This document shows positions 49,468 to 59,248 of a stretch of DNA of 64,000 bases, in pieces. The translations under genes were made by a program, and so were the position numbers. This stretch comes from SIG565 sp045590755. GTDB taxonomy: Bacteria > Bacillota > Clostridia > Oscillospirales > Acutalibacteraceae. The DNA lies in the NCBI GenBank assembly GCA_045590755.1, contig JAZNRP010000004.1:1-64000 (forward strand), in the 5' to 3' direction. A model generated the notes under the pieces. That model saw nothing but the letters and a program-made list of their open reading frames with translations. It did not search any database and was not told where the DNA came from. Every line of letters starts with the position of its first letter. Position 1 is the first letter of the stretch.

Positions 49468-52023
49468 ATGAAATTATTGGCGCTTGACGGCAACAGCATA
49501 ATCAACCGTGCCTTTTACGGAATAAAACTGCTTACCACTAAGGACGGACAGTTTACAAACGGCATTTACGGCTTTATAAATATTCTGAACCGTTTAATTG
49601 AAAAGGAACATCCCGACGCCGTCGCCGTTGCGTTTGATGTGCATCACCCTACCTTCAGACACGAAAAATATACCGAATACAAGGCAGGCCGCAAGGGTAT
49701 GCCCGAAGAGCTGCGAGAGCAAATGCCTATTCTTAAAGAGTGGCTTTCCTTAATGGGCTATGCCTGTATTGAAAAGCCCGGCTTTGAAGCCGACGATATT
49801 TTGGGTACACTCTCTCGCATTGCAGAAAAGGGTGGTAACACCTGTGTTATTGCAACAGGTGACCGCGACTCTTTACAGCTTGTGTCCGACAGTACCCGAG
49901 TTTTACTTACCGCTACCAAGGCAGGCCACCCCGAGCTTACCGACTATACAGTAGATGCCGTGTTTGATAAGTACGGTATGGCGCCTAAATCTCTTATTGA
50001 GCTTAAAGCGCTTATGGGCGATAGCTCAGATAATATTCCCGGTGTTGCAGGGGTTGGAGAAAAGACCGCTACCGAGCTTATTAAAAATTTTGGTAGCATA
50101 GATTATATTTACGAAAATCTTGAAAATTTAGATATAAGAGACACCCTTAAAAATAAACTGTCGGCAGGTAAAGAAAAGGCATTTTTAAGCCGAGAGCTCG
50201 GTACTATTTACTGCGAAGTACCGATTGATGCCGACTTTAATACCTATGCACAAAAAGAAGCAGACATAAACCGCGTAGTTGCCCTTATGACAAGATTAGA
50301 ATTTTTCAAGCTTATGGAAAACATGGGACTTCACGCAGAGAATGTAGTGAGCGAAGAAAATAAAGACAAAAAAACCGTAAAGACGGTTAGTGCCGAACAG
50401 TTTACCGCTAAAGGTACAGTAGATATTTACCCCGATAATGAATTGGGCAGAATAGGTATTGTATCAGATGGCACTGTTTGCGATTTATCTTTTTCAGACA
50501 ATCTTACCTTAATTAAACAGATTTTTGAAGATGAAAGTATAAAAAAGCGAGTGTACGACAGTAAAAATTTATACAAGCTTTGCGCTTTATACGACATTAC
50601 ACTGTCTTCCGTTGAGTTCGACAGTCTGCTGGCCGCCTATCTTGCCAACCCGTCGGCATCGTCCTACGATGTGGCGCGACTAACCCAAGAATATTTTGTA
50701 GAAGCCGCTACCATTGACGGCGACAGCTATGAATTTATTGAAACGGCAGTAAATCACGCGGCTGTTTGTAACAAATTATTATACGAGCTTGAAAAATCAG
50801 GTCAGGCAAAGCTGCTAACAGAAATAGAGCTACCACTGGCTTTAGTTTTAGCCGAAATGGAGCTTCACGGCTTCCTTATAGACTTTGACGGAATTAGAAC
50901 CTACGGTGACACCCTTAAACAAAGAATTGATGTTATTGAAAAAGAAATTTTTGCTCTTGTAGGCTATGAATTTAACTTAAATTCACCAAAGCAGTTAGGC
51001 ATTGCCTTGTTTGAAGATTTAGGACTGCCCGCAGGTAAAAAAACCAAGAGTGGCTACAGTACATCGGCCGAAGTGTTAGAAAGCTTGCGCGACGCTCATC
51101 CAAGCATAAATTTACTGCTTGAATACCGCCGCCTTGCCAAGCTTAAATCAACCTATTGTGACGGTCTTTGTGCGGCAGTGGGTAAAGACAGCAGAATACA
51201 CTCCACCTTTAATCAGACCGAAACGAGAACGGGCAGAATATCTTCGCTTGAGCCAAATTTACAGAATATACCCGTAAGAACACCCGAAGGGGCAGAGCTT
51301 CGCAAATACTTTATAGCAAAGGAAGGCTACACCCTTTGTGATGCCGACTATTCGCAGATTGAACTGAGAGTTCTCGCTCACATGTCAAATGACAGCAATA
51401 TGTTAGAGCAGATGAATAGTGGCATAGATTTCCACACCGCCGCGGCATCTACTGCATTTGATATTCCGATAGAGCTTGTAACCCCCGTATTGCGCTCACG
51501 CGCAAAGGCGGTTAACTTTGGTATAGTTTACGGCATTGGCGCTTTTTCGCTCAGTAAAGATATTGGTGTTACAAGAAAAGAAGCCGACCAATATATAAAA
51601 TCATATCTGGCCGCCTATAGCGGTGTTGATAATTATATGAAAAATGTCATTGAATCGGCTAAAAATGACGGCTATGTTACAACTCTTTTCGGCAGACGCC
51701 GCTATTTGCCCGAGCTTTCATCATCCAACCATATGCTTCGCGCGTTTGGAGAGCGAGTAGCCCGAAATGCGCCGATACAGGGTACCGCCGCAGATATAAT
51801 TAAAATAGCAATGATAAGGGTGCGCGACCGATTAAAGCGTGAAAAATTAGATGCAAAACTAATTTTGCAGGTTCACGATGAGCTGATTGTTGAGTGCCGC
51901 GAAGATATTAAAACTCGCGTCTGCAGTATTTTAGTGGAAGAAATGCAGGCCGCCGCAGATATGAAGGTAAAACTAACGGTTGATGCAAACTGGGGTAAAA
52001 CCTGGTTTGATGCTAAGGGTTAA
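49468..52023 (+). CDS. polA: DNA polymerase I
   Basis: An 851-residue family A polymerase. The N-terminal 5'-3' exonuclease (about 1-285; GFEADDILGTL, TGDRDSLQL, GDSSDNIPGV) is intact. The central 3'-5' exonuclease-like domain has no DxE or later Asp ligands in the expected places, so proofreading is probably lost, as in Taq and many Gram-positive enzymes. Polymerase motif A is DADYSQIELR (Asp627), motif B RSRAKAVNFGIVYG and motif C VHDELIVE (Asp804). GGGGTG precedes the ATG. It heads a long co-oriented gene run. Confidence 0.97.
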   Translation: MKLLALDGNSIINRAFYGIKLLTTKDGQFTNGIYGFINILNRLIEKEHPDAVAVAFDVHHPTFRHEKYTEYKAGRKGMPEELREQMPILKEWLSLMGYACIEKPGFEADDILGTLSRIAEKGGNTCVIATGDRDSLQLVSDSTRVLLTATKAGHPELTDYTVDAVFDKYGMAPKSLIELKALMGDSSDNIPGVAGVGEKTATELIKNFGSIDYIYENLENLDIRDTLKNKLSAGKEKAFLSRELGTIYCEVPIDADFNTYAQKEADINRVVALMTRLEFFKLMENMGLHAENVVSEENKDKKTVKTVSAEQFTAKGTVDIYPDNELGRIGIVSDGTVCDLSFSDNLTLIKQIFEDESIKKRVYDSKNLYKLCALYDITLSSVEFDSLLAAYLANPSASSYDVARLTQEYFVEAATIDGDSYEFIETAVNHAAVCNKLLYELEKSGQAKLLTEIELPLALVLAEMELHGFLIDFDGIRTYGDTLKQRIDVIEKEIFALVGYEFNLNSPKQLGIALFEDLGLPAGKKTKSGYSTSAEVLESLRDAHPSINLLLEYRRLAKLKSTYCDGLCAAVGKDSRIHSTFNQTETRTGRISSLEPNLQNIPVRTPEGAELRKYFIAKEGYTLCDADYSQIELRVLAHMSNDSNMLEQMNSGIDFHTAAASTAFDIPIELVTPVLRSRAKAVNFGIVYGIGAFSLSKDIGVTRKEADQYIKSYLAAYSGVDNYMKNVIESAKNDGYVTTLFGRRRYLPELSSSNHMLRAFGERVARNAPIQGTAADIIKIAMIRVRDRLKREKLDAKLILQVHDELIVECREDIKTRVCSILVEEMQAAADMKVKLTVDANWGKTWFDAKG

Positions 52024-52026
52024 AAT

Positions 52027-52863
52027 ATGAATATACTTTTTGTTTGTACGGGTAACACCTGCCGCAGTCCTATGGCGGAAGGCTACTTAAAACACAAAAA
52101 ATTAAAAGATGTATATGTAAAAAGTGCAGGAATTTATGCAGAAGGTGATGCAGTATCGGAAAACAGTGCCGAAGTAATGAAGAACATCGGTATTGATATT
52201 TCTTCGCATATATCTTCTCGTATAACTATGTCTACACTTGATTGGGCAGATAAGATTTACTGTATGTCCCCTTCACACAGAAATGCGCTTTTATCGGTAG
52301 GTGTAGATAAGGACAAGCTTTTTGTGTTAGGTCTTGGAATTCTTGACCCGTTCGGTCAAGACATTACTGTGTATGAAAACTGCCGCGACGAAATAATAAA
52401 GGAAATTGATAAAATTTTTTCTGATATTACCGTACGGGAAAGTAAAATGGACGATAGGGACGCTAAGTGTATCGAGGATTTAGAAAAAATCTGTTTTTCT
52501 GCACCTTGGAGCCGCGACGCCTTAAAGGAATCTAAAAATAACGGTACTAATTTTTTTGTTGCCGAAGTTTGCGGTAATATTGCAGGCTATATTGGCATAA
52601 ATACTGTACTTGATGAAGGCTATATAACAAATATTGCGGTATTCCCTGAATTTCGAAAAAAGGGTGTCGGTGCAGCTTTGCTTTACCACACCGAAGAGTT
52701 TGGAAGGCTAAAAGGCTTGTCTTTTATAACACTTGAAGTCCGTGAGTCGAATACAGTGGCTATATCGCTATATGAAAAACACGGCTTCCAATTGCAAGGA
52801 CAAAGAAAGAATTTTTATATAAATCCTACAGAAAATGCTTTAATTTTAACAAAGAGGTTTTGA
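52027..52863 (+). CDS. Fusion: LMW protein phosphatase + RimI acetyltransferase
   Basis: A 278-residue two-domain protein. Residues 1-~138 are a low-molecular-weight tyrosine/arginine phosphatase with the P-loop VCTGNTCRSP (Cys7, Arg13) and the general acid Asp in ILDPFGQD. Residues ~139-278 are a RimI-type GNAT domain (CFSAPWSRDALKE, NIAVFPEFRKKGVGAALL, LEVRESNTVAISLYEKHGF). RimI acetylates ribosomal protein S18. The reading frame is continuous with almost no linker. It lies 3 nt after polA and 1 nt before tsaD, the usual partner of rimI. Confidence 0.9.
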   Translation: MNILFVCTGNTCRSPMAEGYLKHKKLKDVYVKSAGIYAEGDAVSENSAEVMKNIGIDISSHISSRITMSTLDWADKIYCMSPSHRNALLSVGVDKDKLFVLGLGILDPFGQDITVYENCRDEIIKEIDKIFSDITVRESKMDDRDAKCIEDLEKICFSAPWSRDALKESKNNGTNFFVAEVCGNIAGYIGINTVLDEGYITNIAVFPEFRKKGVGAALLYHTEEFGRLKGLSFITLEVRESNTVAISLYEKHGFQLQGQRKNFYINPTENALILTKRF

Positions 52864-52864
52864 A

Positions 52865-53887
52865 ATGAAGATTTTAAGTATTGAATCTTCCTGTGATGAA
52901 ACCGCCGCCGCAGTAGTTTGTGGCAGAACGGTTCTCTCCAGTGTTGTTAATACTCAAATTGAAGAGCATAAAAAATATGGCGGTGTTGTGCCCGAAATAG
53001 CATCGCGCCGACATAGCGAAAATATAAGTGCCGTGGTTGATAAGGCAATCTCTGACGCTTCTCTTACCTACGGCGATATTGATGCGGTGGCTGTAACACA
53101 CGCGCCCGGTCTTATAGGCGCCTTGCTTGTAGGCGTAAATTTTGCTAAGGGCTTGGCATTTTCGTTAGGGGTGCCGCTTATTCCTGTACATCATCTGCGC
53201 TCACACATAGCGGCTAACTATTTAGCCCATAAGGATTTAGAGCCGCCGTTTCTGTGTCTGCTGGTCTCTGGCGGAAACACGGTGCTGGCAGAGGTTAAAG
53301 ATTATACCAACTTTAATATAATTGGTCAAACACGCGATGACGCGGCGGGTGAATGCTTTGATAAGTCAGCCAGACAAATGGGGCTTTCGTACCCTGGCGG
53401 TGTAACGCTTGATAAAATAGCCACCGTACCTGATTTTTCGAAATACCCACTACCCACACCGCACCTAACAGATGGTGAGTTTGATTTTAGCTTTTCAGGT
53501 CTTAAAACCGCCGTTATAAATACAATACACAATGCAAAGCAAAAGGAAACTGAAATTGATGTACCCGTACTTGCCGCTACATTAAGACACAAGGTATGTG
53601 AAATTTTAAGGGACAAAACCTTTGCCGCAGCAGAAAAATACGGCTACAAAAAAATTGTACTTGCAGGCGGTGTTTCAGCAAACAGTGAACTAAGAAAAAC
53701 CTTTATACTTGAGTGTGAAAAAAGAAATTTAGAGCTTTACTTTCCGCCATTAGCTTTATGCGGAGACAACGCCGCAATGGTGGGAGCACAAGCCTTATAC
53801 GAATACAAAAACGGCAATATTGCCGATATGTCGCTTAATGCGACGGCAACCCTGCCGATAAACTATACAGGTGACAAAAATGAGTAA
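52865..53887 (+). CDS. tsaD: tRNA N6-threonylcarbamoyladenosine transferase TsaD
   Basis: A 340-residue ASKHA-fold enzyme. SIESSCDETAAAVV begins the fold, VHHLRSHIAANYL carries the two metal-binding His, and GGVSANSELR and CGDNAAMVG lie near the end. It transfers the threonylcarbamoyl group to A37 of ANN-decoding tRNAs with TsaB and TsaE, which are not in this window. It starts 1 nt after the phosphatase-RimI fusion and overlaps the lipid kinase gene. Confidence 0.97.
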   Translation: MKILSIESSCDETAAAVVCGRTVLSSVVNTQIEEHKKYGGVVPEIASRRHSENISAVVDKAISDASLTYGDIDAVAVTHAPGLIGALLVGVNFAKGLAFSLGVPLIPVHHLRSHIAANYLAHKDLEPPFLCLLVSGGNTVLAEVKDYTNFNIIGQTRDDAAGECFDKSARQMGLSYPGGVTLDKIATVPDFSKYPLPTPHLTDGEFDFSFSGLKTAVINTIHNAKQKETEIDVPVLAATLRHKVCEILRDKTFAAAEKYGYKKIVLAGGVSANSELRKTFILECEKRNLELYFPPLALCGDNAAMVGAQALYEYKNGNIADMSLNATATLPINYTGDKNE

Positions 53888-54776
53888 AAAACTGTTTTTA
53901 ATTGCCAACCCAAAATCGGGCAGAGCAAGAATTAAAACCGAGCTGTTGAATATTGTGCAGATTTTAACTCGCGGCGGTTATAGTGTTACTGTATACCCCA
54001 CCGCCCGCGCGGGAGATGCAACAAGGGTGGCAAGGGAGCTTAACAGTGAGTATGAAACCGTTGTCTGCTGTGGCGGCGACGGCACCCTTAACGAAGTTAT
54101 AAACGGACTTATGCAAAATAAAAATAAGTTTAGGTTGGGCTACATCCCTTTAGGCACATTAAACGAATGGTCAAGCGGACTTAAAATTTCGCATTTGCCA
54201 AAAAAAGCCGCAGAAGATATTTTAAGCGGTACGGTGAAGCCACTTGATATAGGACTTTTCGGTAACCGATATTTTTCTTATACCGCGTGCTTCGGCGCAT
54301 TTACTTCAGCCTCCTACTCAGCCCCACAAAATATTAAAAACGCAATAGGACTGTCGGCCTACTTTTTCGAAGGAATAAAGTCACTCTCGCTCATAAAACC
54401 GTCGCATCTGAAATTTGAAGCCGACGGAAAAACCTTTGAAGGCAATTATATATTCGGCTCTGTTTCAAACTCTGTTTCAATGGGTGGCGTAATTAAGCTT
54501 GACACTACAGATATTAAGCTTGACGACGGACTTTTTGAAATGCTTTTGATAGAAAATCCCGATAACTTAGCCGAGCTTCAGGAAATAATGGAATCCATTA
54601 TAAAGCGTTCCTACACACGAAATAAAATTAAATTTTTAAAGGCAAAAAGCATAACCGTTTACGGCAGCACCGATACAGACTGGACGCTTGACGGCGAATA
54701 TGCAAAGGGCGACGAAAAGATTAACATCCGCAATGTACACAAAGCAATTGATTTTATAGTACCAAGTAAAACTTAA
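53880..54776 (+). CDS. Lipid kinase, diacylglycerol kinase/YegS family
   Basis: A 298-residue kinase of the DAGK catalytic family. IANPKSGRARIKTEL and CCGGDGTLNEVINGLM form the nucleotide-binding site, and YIPLGTLNEWSSGLKI replaces the usual GTxNDFAR. It probably phosphorylates diacylglycerol or a related lipid at the membrane. GTG 53871 is a possible start, but AGGTGA fits ATG 53880, which overlaps tsaD by 8 nt. Confidence 0.88.
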   Translation: MSKKLFLIANPKSGRARIKTELLNIVQILTRGGYSVTVYPTARAGDATRVARELNSEYETVVCCGGDGTLNEVINGLMQNKNKFRLGYIPLGTLNEWSSGLKISHLPKKAAEDILSGTVKPLDIGLFGNRYFSYTACFGAFTSASYSAPQNIKNAIGLSAYFFEGIKSLSLIKPSHLKFEADGKTFEGNYIFGSVSNSVSMGGVIKLDTTDIKLDDGLFEMLLIENPDNLAELQEIMESIIKRSYTRNKIKFLKAKSITVYGSTDTDWTLDGEYAKGDEKINIRNVHKAIDFIVPSKT

Positions 54777-54794
54777 AATATTAGGAGAAAAGAT

Positions 54795-55814
54795 ATGTTT
54801 ACAAGAGATATAGGTATAGACCTTGGCACCGCCAATACTCTGGTTTGCGTAAAGGGTAAGGGCATAATTATGAGAGAGCCGTCGGTTGTGGCGTACGATG
54901 TAAGAAACGACGCTGTACGCGCCGTTGGTACCGAAGCTAAGGAAATGATAGGTAGGACTCCCGGCTCTATTATTGCGGTGCGTCCCTTAAAGGACGGCGT
55001 AATTGCCGACTTCGATGTAACCGCAGCAATGCTTAAAAGATTTATTAAAACAGCACTTAAGGGCTATATGTTCTCGCGAGTACGCGTTGTAATATGTATA
55101 CCTGCGGGTGTTACCGAAGTAGAAAGCCGTGCCGTTTATGATGCCGTGAAATTGGCGGGTGCTACCGAAGTGGATTTGGTTGAAGAGCCTATGGCAGCGG
55201 CAGTAGGCGCGGGACTCCCCGTAGAAGATGCCACAGGTAATATGGTTGTAGATATCGGCGGTGGTACAAGCGAGGTTGCCGTAATTTCCCTTGGGGACAT
55301 AGTAACGGCACAGTCTGTACGCGTTGCGGGTGACGACCTTGACGAAGCTATAATAAACTACATACGCAAAAAGCACAATCTGCTTATCGGTGAGCGTACC
55401 GCAGAAAAAATCAAAATAGATATAGGCTCGGCTCTTCCCTATGAAAACGAACAGAGTATTGAAATTAAGGGTAGAAACCTTGTAGACGGTCTGCCTAAAA
55501 ATGTAATAATAAGCTCTGCCGAAGTCAGAGAAGCACTGTCAGACCCAGTATCACAAATTATAGATGCTATTCGCACAACGCTTGAGCGTACACCGCCCGA
55601 GCTTGCAGCAGATATAGTTGACCGTGGTATAACCCTTACAGGCGGCGGCGCACTGCTCCGCGGATTTTCTCAGCTTGTTGCAGATGAGATGGGAATACCC
55701 GTTACCGTTGCGGCAAATCCGCTTGACTGTGTGGTGCTTGGCACCGCAAAGCGTCTTGAAGCGGGTAGCGGTTTTGACACATATACCTTTAAACGCGGTA
55801 AGCGTTTCAGATAG
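54795..55814 (+). CDS. mreB: Rod-shape-determining protein MreB
   Basis: A 339-residue bacterial actin. Phosphate 1 is IGIDLGTANTLV, phosphate 2 is VVDIGGGTSEVAV, and the adenosine motif is ITLTGGGALLRGF. It polymerises under the membrane and guides the elongasome. AGGAG precedes the ATG. It is followed by mreC, mreD and mrdA in the classic order. Confidence 0.97.
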   Translation: MFTRDIGIDLGTANTLVCVKGKGIIMREPSVVAYDVRNDAVRAVGTEAKEMIGRTPGSIIAVRPLKDGVIADFDVTAAMLKRFIKTALKGYMFSRVRVVICIPAGVTEVESRAVYDAVKLAGATEVDLVEEPMAAAVGAGLPVEDATGNMVVDIGGGTSEVAVISLGDIVTAQSVRVAGDDLDEAIINYIRKKHNLLIGERTAEKIKIDIGSALPYENEQSIEIKGRNLVDGLPKNVIISSAEVREALSDPVSQIIDAIRTTLERTPPELAADIVDRGITLTGGGALLRGFSQLVADEMGIPVTVAANPLDCVVLGTAKRLEAGSGFDTYTFKRGKRFR

Positions 55815-55825
55815 GATGGTTTAAA

Positions 55826-56695
55826 ATGCGTTTCTTTTTCAGAAGCCGAAAATTTAAAATAGCTGTTACTGTCGCCTGCGTAATTATAGTTTTGTCCCTT
55901 GTTACTAATCTTGCGGGCGGTCTTATTGCGCCGCAATCAAGCATCACGGGTGCTATTGCCGCACCCTTTCAGAAGCTTAGCGCGGACATTACGGGTAGTA
56001 TAAAGGATTTTTTCCAGAAGTTCAAAAACAACGAAACGGTTATTCTTGAAAATGCCGAGCTTCGCGAAGAAATAAACGACCTTAATAAAAAAATTGCCGA
56101 TTATGATGCTGTTAAATCTGAAAATGATTTTCTTAAGGATTATCTTGAAATCAAGGACAAAAATCCCGACTTTGCCTTTTGCAGTGCATCAATTATAGCG
56201 CGGGATTCAGCAGATATAGCATCAAACTTTACACTTAATGTGGGCACACTTAACGGCGTTAAGGCATACGACCCCGTAATTACCAATGCGGGACTTGTAG
56301 GCTTTGTCAGCGAAGTCGGTATTTCTACCTGCCGCGTTACTACAATTCTTGATAGTACAGTGTCTGTAGGCGCTATTGACAGCCGTTCAAGAGACTATGG
56401 TGTTGTAAAGGGTAATCTTGCGCTCTCTCAAAAAGGCTATACGGGTATGTATAATATTCAACGCTCTTCTTCTGTTGCCATAGGCGACTATATCGTAACA
56501 TCGGGTAGCGGTGTTTTCCCCGACGGTATACTTATAGGTAAAATTACCAATATTCAGAGTGAGAAATACACCACTTCTCTCTACGCCGAAGTTAAACCCT
56601 TTGTTAATTTTGATGAAATAAGACAGGTTATGGTTATCACTTCATTTGACGGAAAAACCGCATTTAAGGTATCAAACGGTGGCGGCAATGAATAG
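55826..56695 (+). CDS. mreC: Rod-shape-determining protein MreC
   Basis: A 289-residue protein with a basic N-terminus, one membrane helix (about 9-32), a coiled coil (about 65-105, NAELREEINDLNKKIADYD) and the outer beta-domain (VITNAGLVGFVSEV, SGSGVFPDGILIGKI). It links MreB to PBP2 outside the membrane. AGGATG precedes the ATG; the mreD start overlaps its end by 8 nt. Confidence 0.95.
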   Translation: MRFFFRSRKFKIAVTVACVIIVLSLVTNLAGGLIAPQSSITGAIAAPFQKLSADITGSIKDFFQKFKNNETVILENAELREEINDLNKKIADYDAVKSENDFLKDYLEIKDKNPDFAFCSASIIARDSADIASNFTLNVGTLNGVKAYDPVITNAGLVGFVSEVGISTCRVTTILDSTVSVGAIDSRSRDYGVVKGNLALSQKGYTGMYNIQRSSSVAIGDYIVTSGSGVFPDGILIGKITNIQSEKYTTSLYAEVKPFVNFDEIRQVMVITSFDGKTAFKVSNGGGNE

Positions 56696-57188
56696 ACAAA
56701 GCAGTGCAAATCTACAGCTCTTTTGTGTTATCGGACTATTTATTGTAATCCATATACTAACCTACAACCCGTTTTTCTCTCTTAAAATATTTAACGCCGT
56801 ACCCGTACTTACCATTGCCGCAGTAGTCGCTGTTTCATACTATTTCGATGAATGGTGGGGCTTTGTAGCAGGGACAATATCGGGAATTTTTTCCGATTCG
56901 GTTGGGAGCGGTACTGTCTGCCTTAATGCTATATTTCTGCTATCACTCGGACTTATATCGGGCGTTCTTTTCAAAAAATACTTAAACCGCAATATATTAT
57001 CGGTGAGTATGCTGTCGGTAATAGGCTCTATTCTTTATTTTCTTCTTTATGGGCTTATATTTACATTTAATAACGATGTTTTTCAAGGCCTTGAATATCT
57101 GCTTCTGCATTGCTTACCGTCGGCGATATATTCGGGATTGTTTATATTCCCCTTCTTCTATCTTTTGGGGCTAATTAAAAAAATATAA
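56688..57188 (+). CDS. mreD: Rod-shape-determining protein MreD
   Basis: A 166-residue polytopic protein with about five membrane helices and the conserved YYFDEWWGFVAGTISGIFSD region. It belongs to the elongasome with MreC and PBP2. The frame extends to 56646 inside mreC; GGTGGCGG before ATG 56688 gives the accepted start. Confidence 0.92.
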   Translation: MNRQSSANLQLFCVIGLFIVIHILTYNPFFSLKIFNAVPVLTIAAVVAVSYYFDEWWGFVAGTISGIFSDSVGSGTVCLNAIFLLSLGLISGVLFKKYLNRNILSVSMLSVIGSILYFLLYGLIFTFNNDVFQGLEYLLLHCLPSAIYSGLFIFPFFYLLGLIKKI

Positions 57189-57206
57189 ATTAAAGGTGGT
57201 GAAAAA

Positions 57207-59180
57207 ATGGCGTTCCGCAAAGAAAAACAGCCATATATTACTGTTTTATCTATAATACTGGCAATTATCGTTGCCGTTTATTCGGTGCGCGTTTTTTCAT
57301 TACAGGTAATAGATAAATCAGGGCTGGCTTCGAAGATTTCGGGTCTTACCGAGGTTAAGGTTGCCATTCCCGCCGCACGCGGCGAAATACTTGATAAAAA
57401 CGGCAGACAGATTGCCGTAAACCGCGACGGCTACGATATAGTGCTCAACAGTGCCTATATCGACCGCACCACACTTAACGAATTAATCAAACAGCTTATA
57501 CTGTTATGCGAAGAATATAATGTTGAATACAACGATACTCTGCCGCTACAAAAGTCATCCCCCTTTTCCTTTATAGATGACACGGGGGCGGCAAAGCTTC
57601 GTAAGTTTTTGAATGTTGCCGATTACGCCGATGCTAAGCAGTGCTTTACACACCTTGCGGAAAAATATTCTCTCGGCGGCTTTGATACTGATATGCAACG
57701 CAAAATAATGGGTGTGCGATATTCTATGGACAAGGCGGCATTTTCTGTGTCTGCCCCCTACACCTTTGCAGAAGATATAACGCCCGAGCTTATGCTCGTA
57801 ATTTCAGAGAATAATATGCTTCTCTCTGGTGTTTCGATAGAAGTCACCCCATACAGACATTACCCGTCATCCGATTTAATGCCCCACCTTATAGGTACTA
57901 CAGGGCCTATATATGAAGAAGAGTGGGAAGAGTATAAAGCGAAGGGCTATTCCTATAACGATAGGGTGGGAAAAAGCGGAATTGAGCTTTACGCCGAAGA
58001 GCATCTTCGCGGTACCGACGGGGAAATGATATACTATTTTGATTCAAACGGCAAGGTGGTTTCCACTATTGTCACAAAGGAACCCATTCCCGGAAAAACT
58101 GTAATGCTCACAATAGATAAGGCTTTGCAAACCATAACACAGAGGGTTTTGGCAGAGTCTATAGAAAACCTTAAAAACAGCGGCAACCCTGCCGTTTCGG
58201 GCGGCGCGGTTGTTGTTATGGACATAAATTCGGGCGCCATACTTACATCGGCCAATTACCCAAGCTACGATATGGCTACAATGTCACAAAACTATAATCA
58301 GCTATTATCCGATAAAAACAAGCCGTTGCTCGACCGAGCTTTTCAGGGCGTTTACCCGATAGGCTCTACCATAAAACCACTTGTAGCTTTGGCGGCTATG
58401 GAAAAGGGTAAATATATCTACGGCGAAGATATTTACTGTAAAAAAACCTATGATTATTTCACCGACTTTAAACCCAACTGTATGCACTTCCACGGTAATA
58501 TAAGCCTTAAAAATGCACTGGCTCGTTCCTGTAACTACTTTTTCTTTGAGCTTGGTCGCAGAACGGGCATCAAAACGCTTACCGAATATTACGAGAATTT
58601 CGGACTTGGCGTGAAAACCGGTGTTGAAGTTAACGACAGTGCGGGTATTCTGACAAAATATGAAAGTGATAGCGGTAACACCATTCAGGTGGCTATAGGT
58701 CAGCTTAACGCCTTTACTCCACTACAATTAGCATCCTACACCTGCACCCTTGCCAACGGTGGCACACGCTATAAAGCAACGCTTATTGACAGTGTAGTTT
58801 CCTATAACTACAGTGAAACCTATATTGAAAACAGCGCTCAGATACTTGGTGATTTCCAGATTAACAGCACAATGCTCTCGCAAGTTAAGGAAGGTATGCT
58901 CTCGGTTACAGAGGACGGTACGGGTAGTACTGTTTTTGCCGATTATAAAATAAAGGTCGGCGGTAAAACGGGTACTTCACAGACCGATTCAGGCGCAGAC
59001 CATAGTGTGTTTATTGCCTTTGCCCCGTATGATAAACCCGAGATAGCAATTTCGGTTGTGCTTGAGCACGGCGCGTCTACATTCACCACAACATCTATCG
59101 CCCGCGCAGTGCTTGACGGTTATTTCACCGCAACCGAGCAAACCGATACAAATATACCCCCATATATTGTCTTAGAATAA
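57207..59180 (+). CDS. mrdA: Penicillin-binding protein 2 (class B transpeptidase)
   Basis: A 657-residue class B PBP. It has an N-terminal membrane helix (about 12-33), the pedestal domain starting AARGEILDKNGRQIAVN, and the transpeptidase domain with SxxK (GSTIKP), SxN (SCNYFF) and KTG (GGKTGTSQT). It cross-links peptidoglycan during elongation. It directly follows mreBCD. No minCD or rodA follows it, unlike the order in many Bacilli. Confidence 0.94.
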   Translation: MAFRKEKQPYITVLSIILAIIVAVYSVRVFSLQVIDKSGLASKISGLTEVKVAIPAARGEILDKNGRQIAVNRDGYDIVLNSAYIDRTTLNELIKQLILLCEEYNVEYNDTLPLQKSSPFSFIDDTGAAKLRKFLNVADYADAKQCFTHLAEKYSLGGFDTDMQRKIMGVRYSMDKAAFSVSAPYTFAEDITPELMLVISENNMLLSGVSIEVTPYRHYPSSDLMPHLIGTTGPIYEEEWEEYKAKGYSYNDRVGKSGIELYAEEHLRGTDGEMIYYFDSNGKVVSTIVTKEPIPGKTVMLTIDKALQTITQRVLAESIENLKNSGNPAVSGGAVVVMDINSGAILTSANYPSYDMATMSQNYNQLLSDKNKPLLDRAFQGVYPIGSTIKPLVALAAMEKGKYIYGEDIYCKKTYDYFTDFKPNCMHFHGNISLKNALARSCNYFFFELGRRTGIKTLTEYYENFGLGVKTGVEVNDSAGILTKYESDSGNTIQVAIGQLNAFTPLQLASYTCTLANGGTRYKATLIDSVVSYNYSETYIENSAQILGDFQINSTMLSQVKEGMLSVTEDGTGSTVFADYKIKVGGKTGTSQTDSGADHSVFIAFAPYDKPEIAISVVLEHGASTFTTTSIARAVLDGYFTATEQTDTNIPPYIVLE

Positions 59181-59210
59181 TTGACAAATATTGTATTTTT
59201 ATGATATTAT
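59181..59210 (+). promoter_or_regulatory. mgsA promoter
   Basis: TTGACA directly after the mrdA stop, 18-nt spacer, TATTAT. Confidence 0.65.
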
Positions 59211-59248
59211 AATGTTTACTTTAATTGTTACACAAGGAGAGATGTAAA

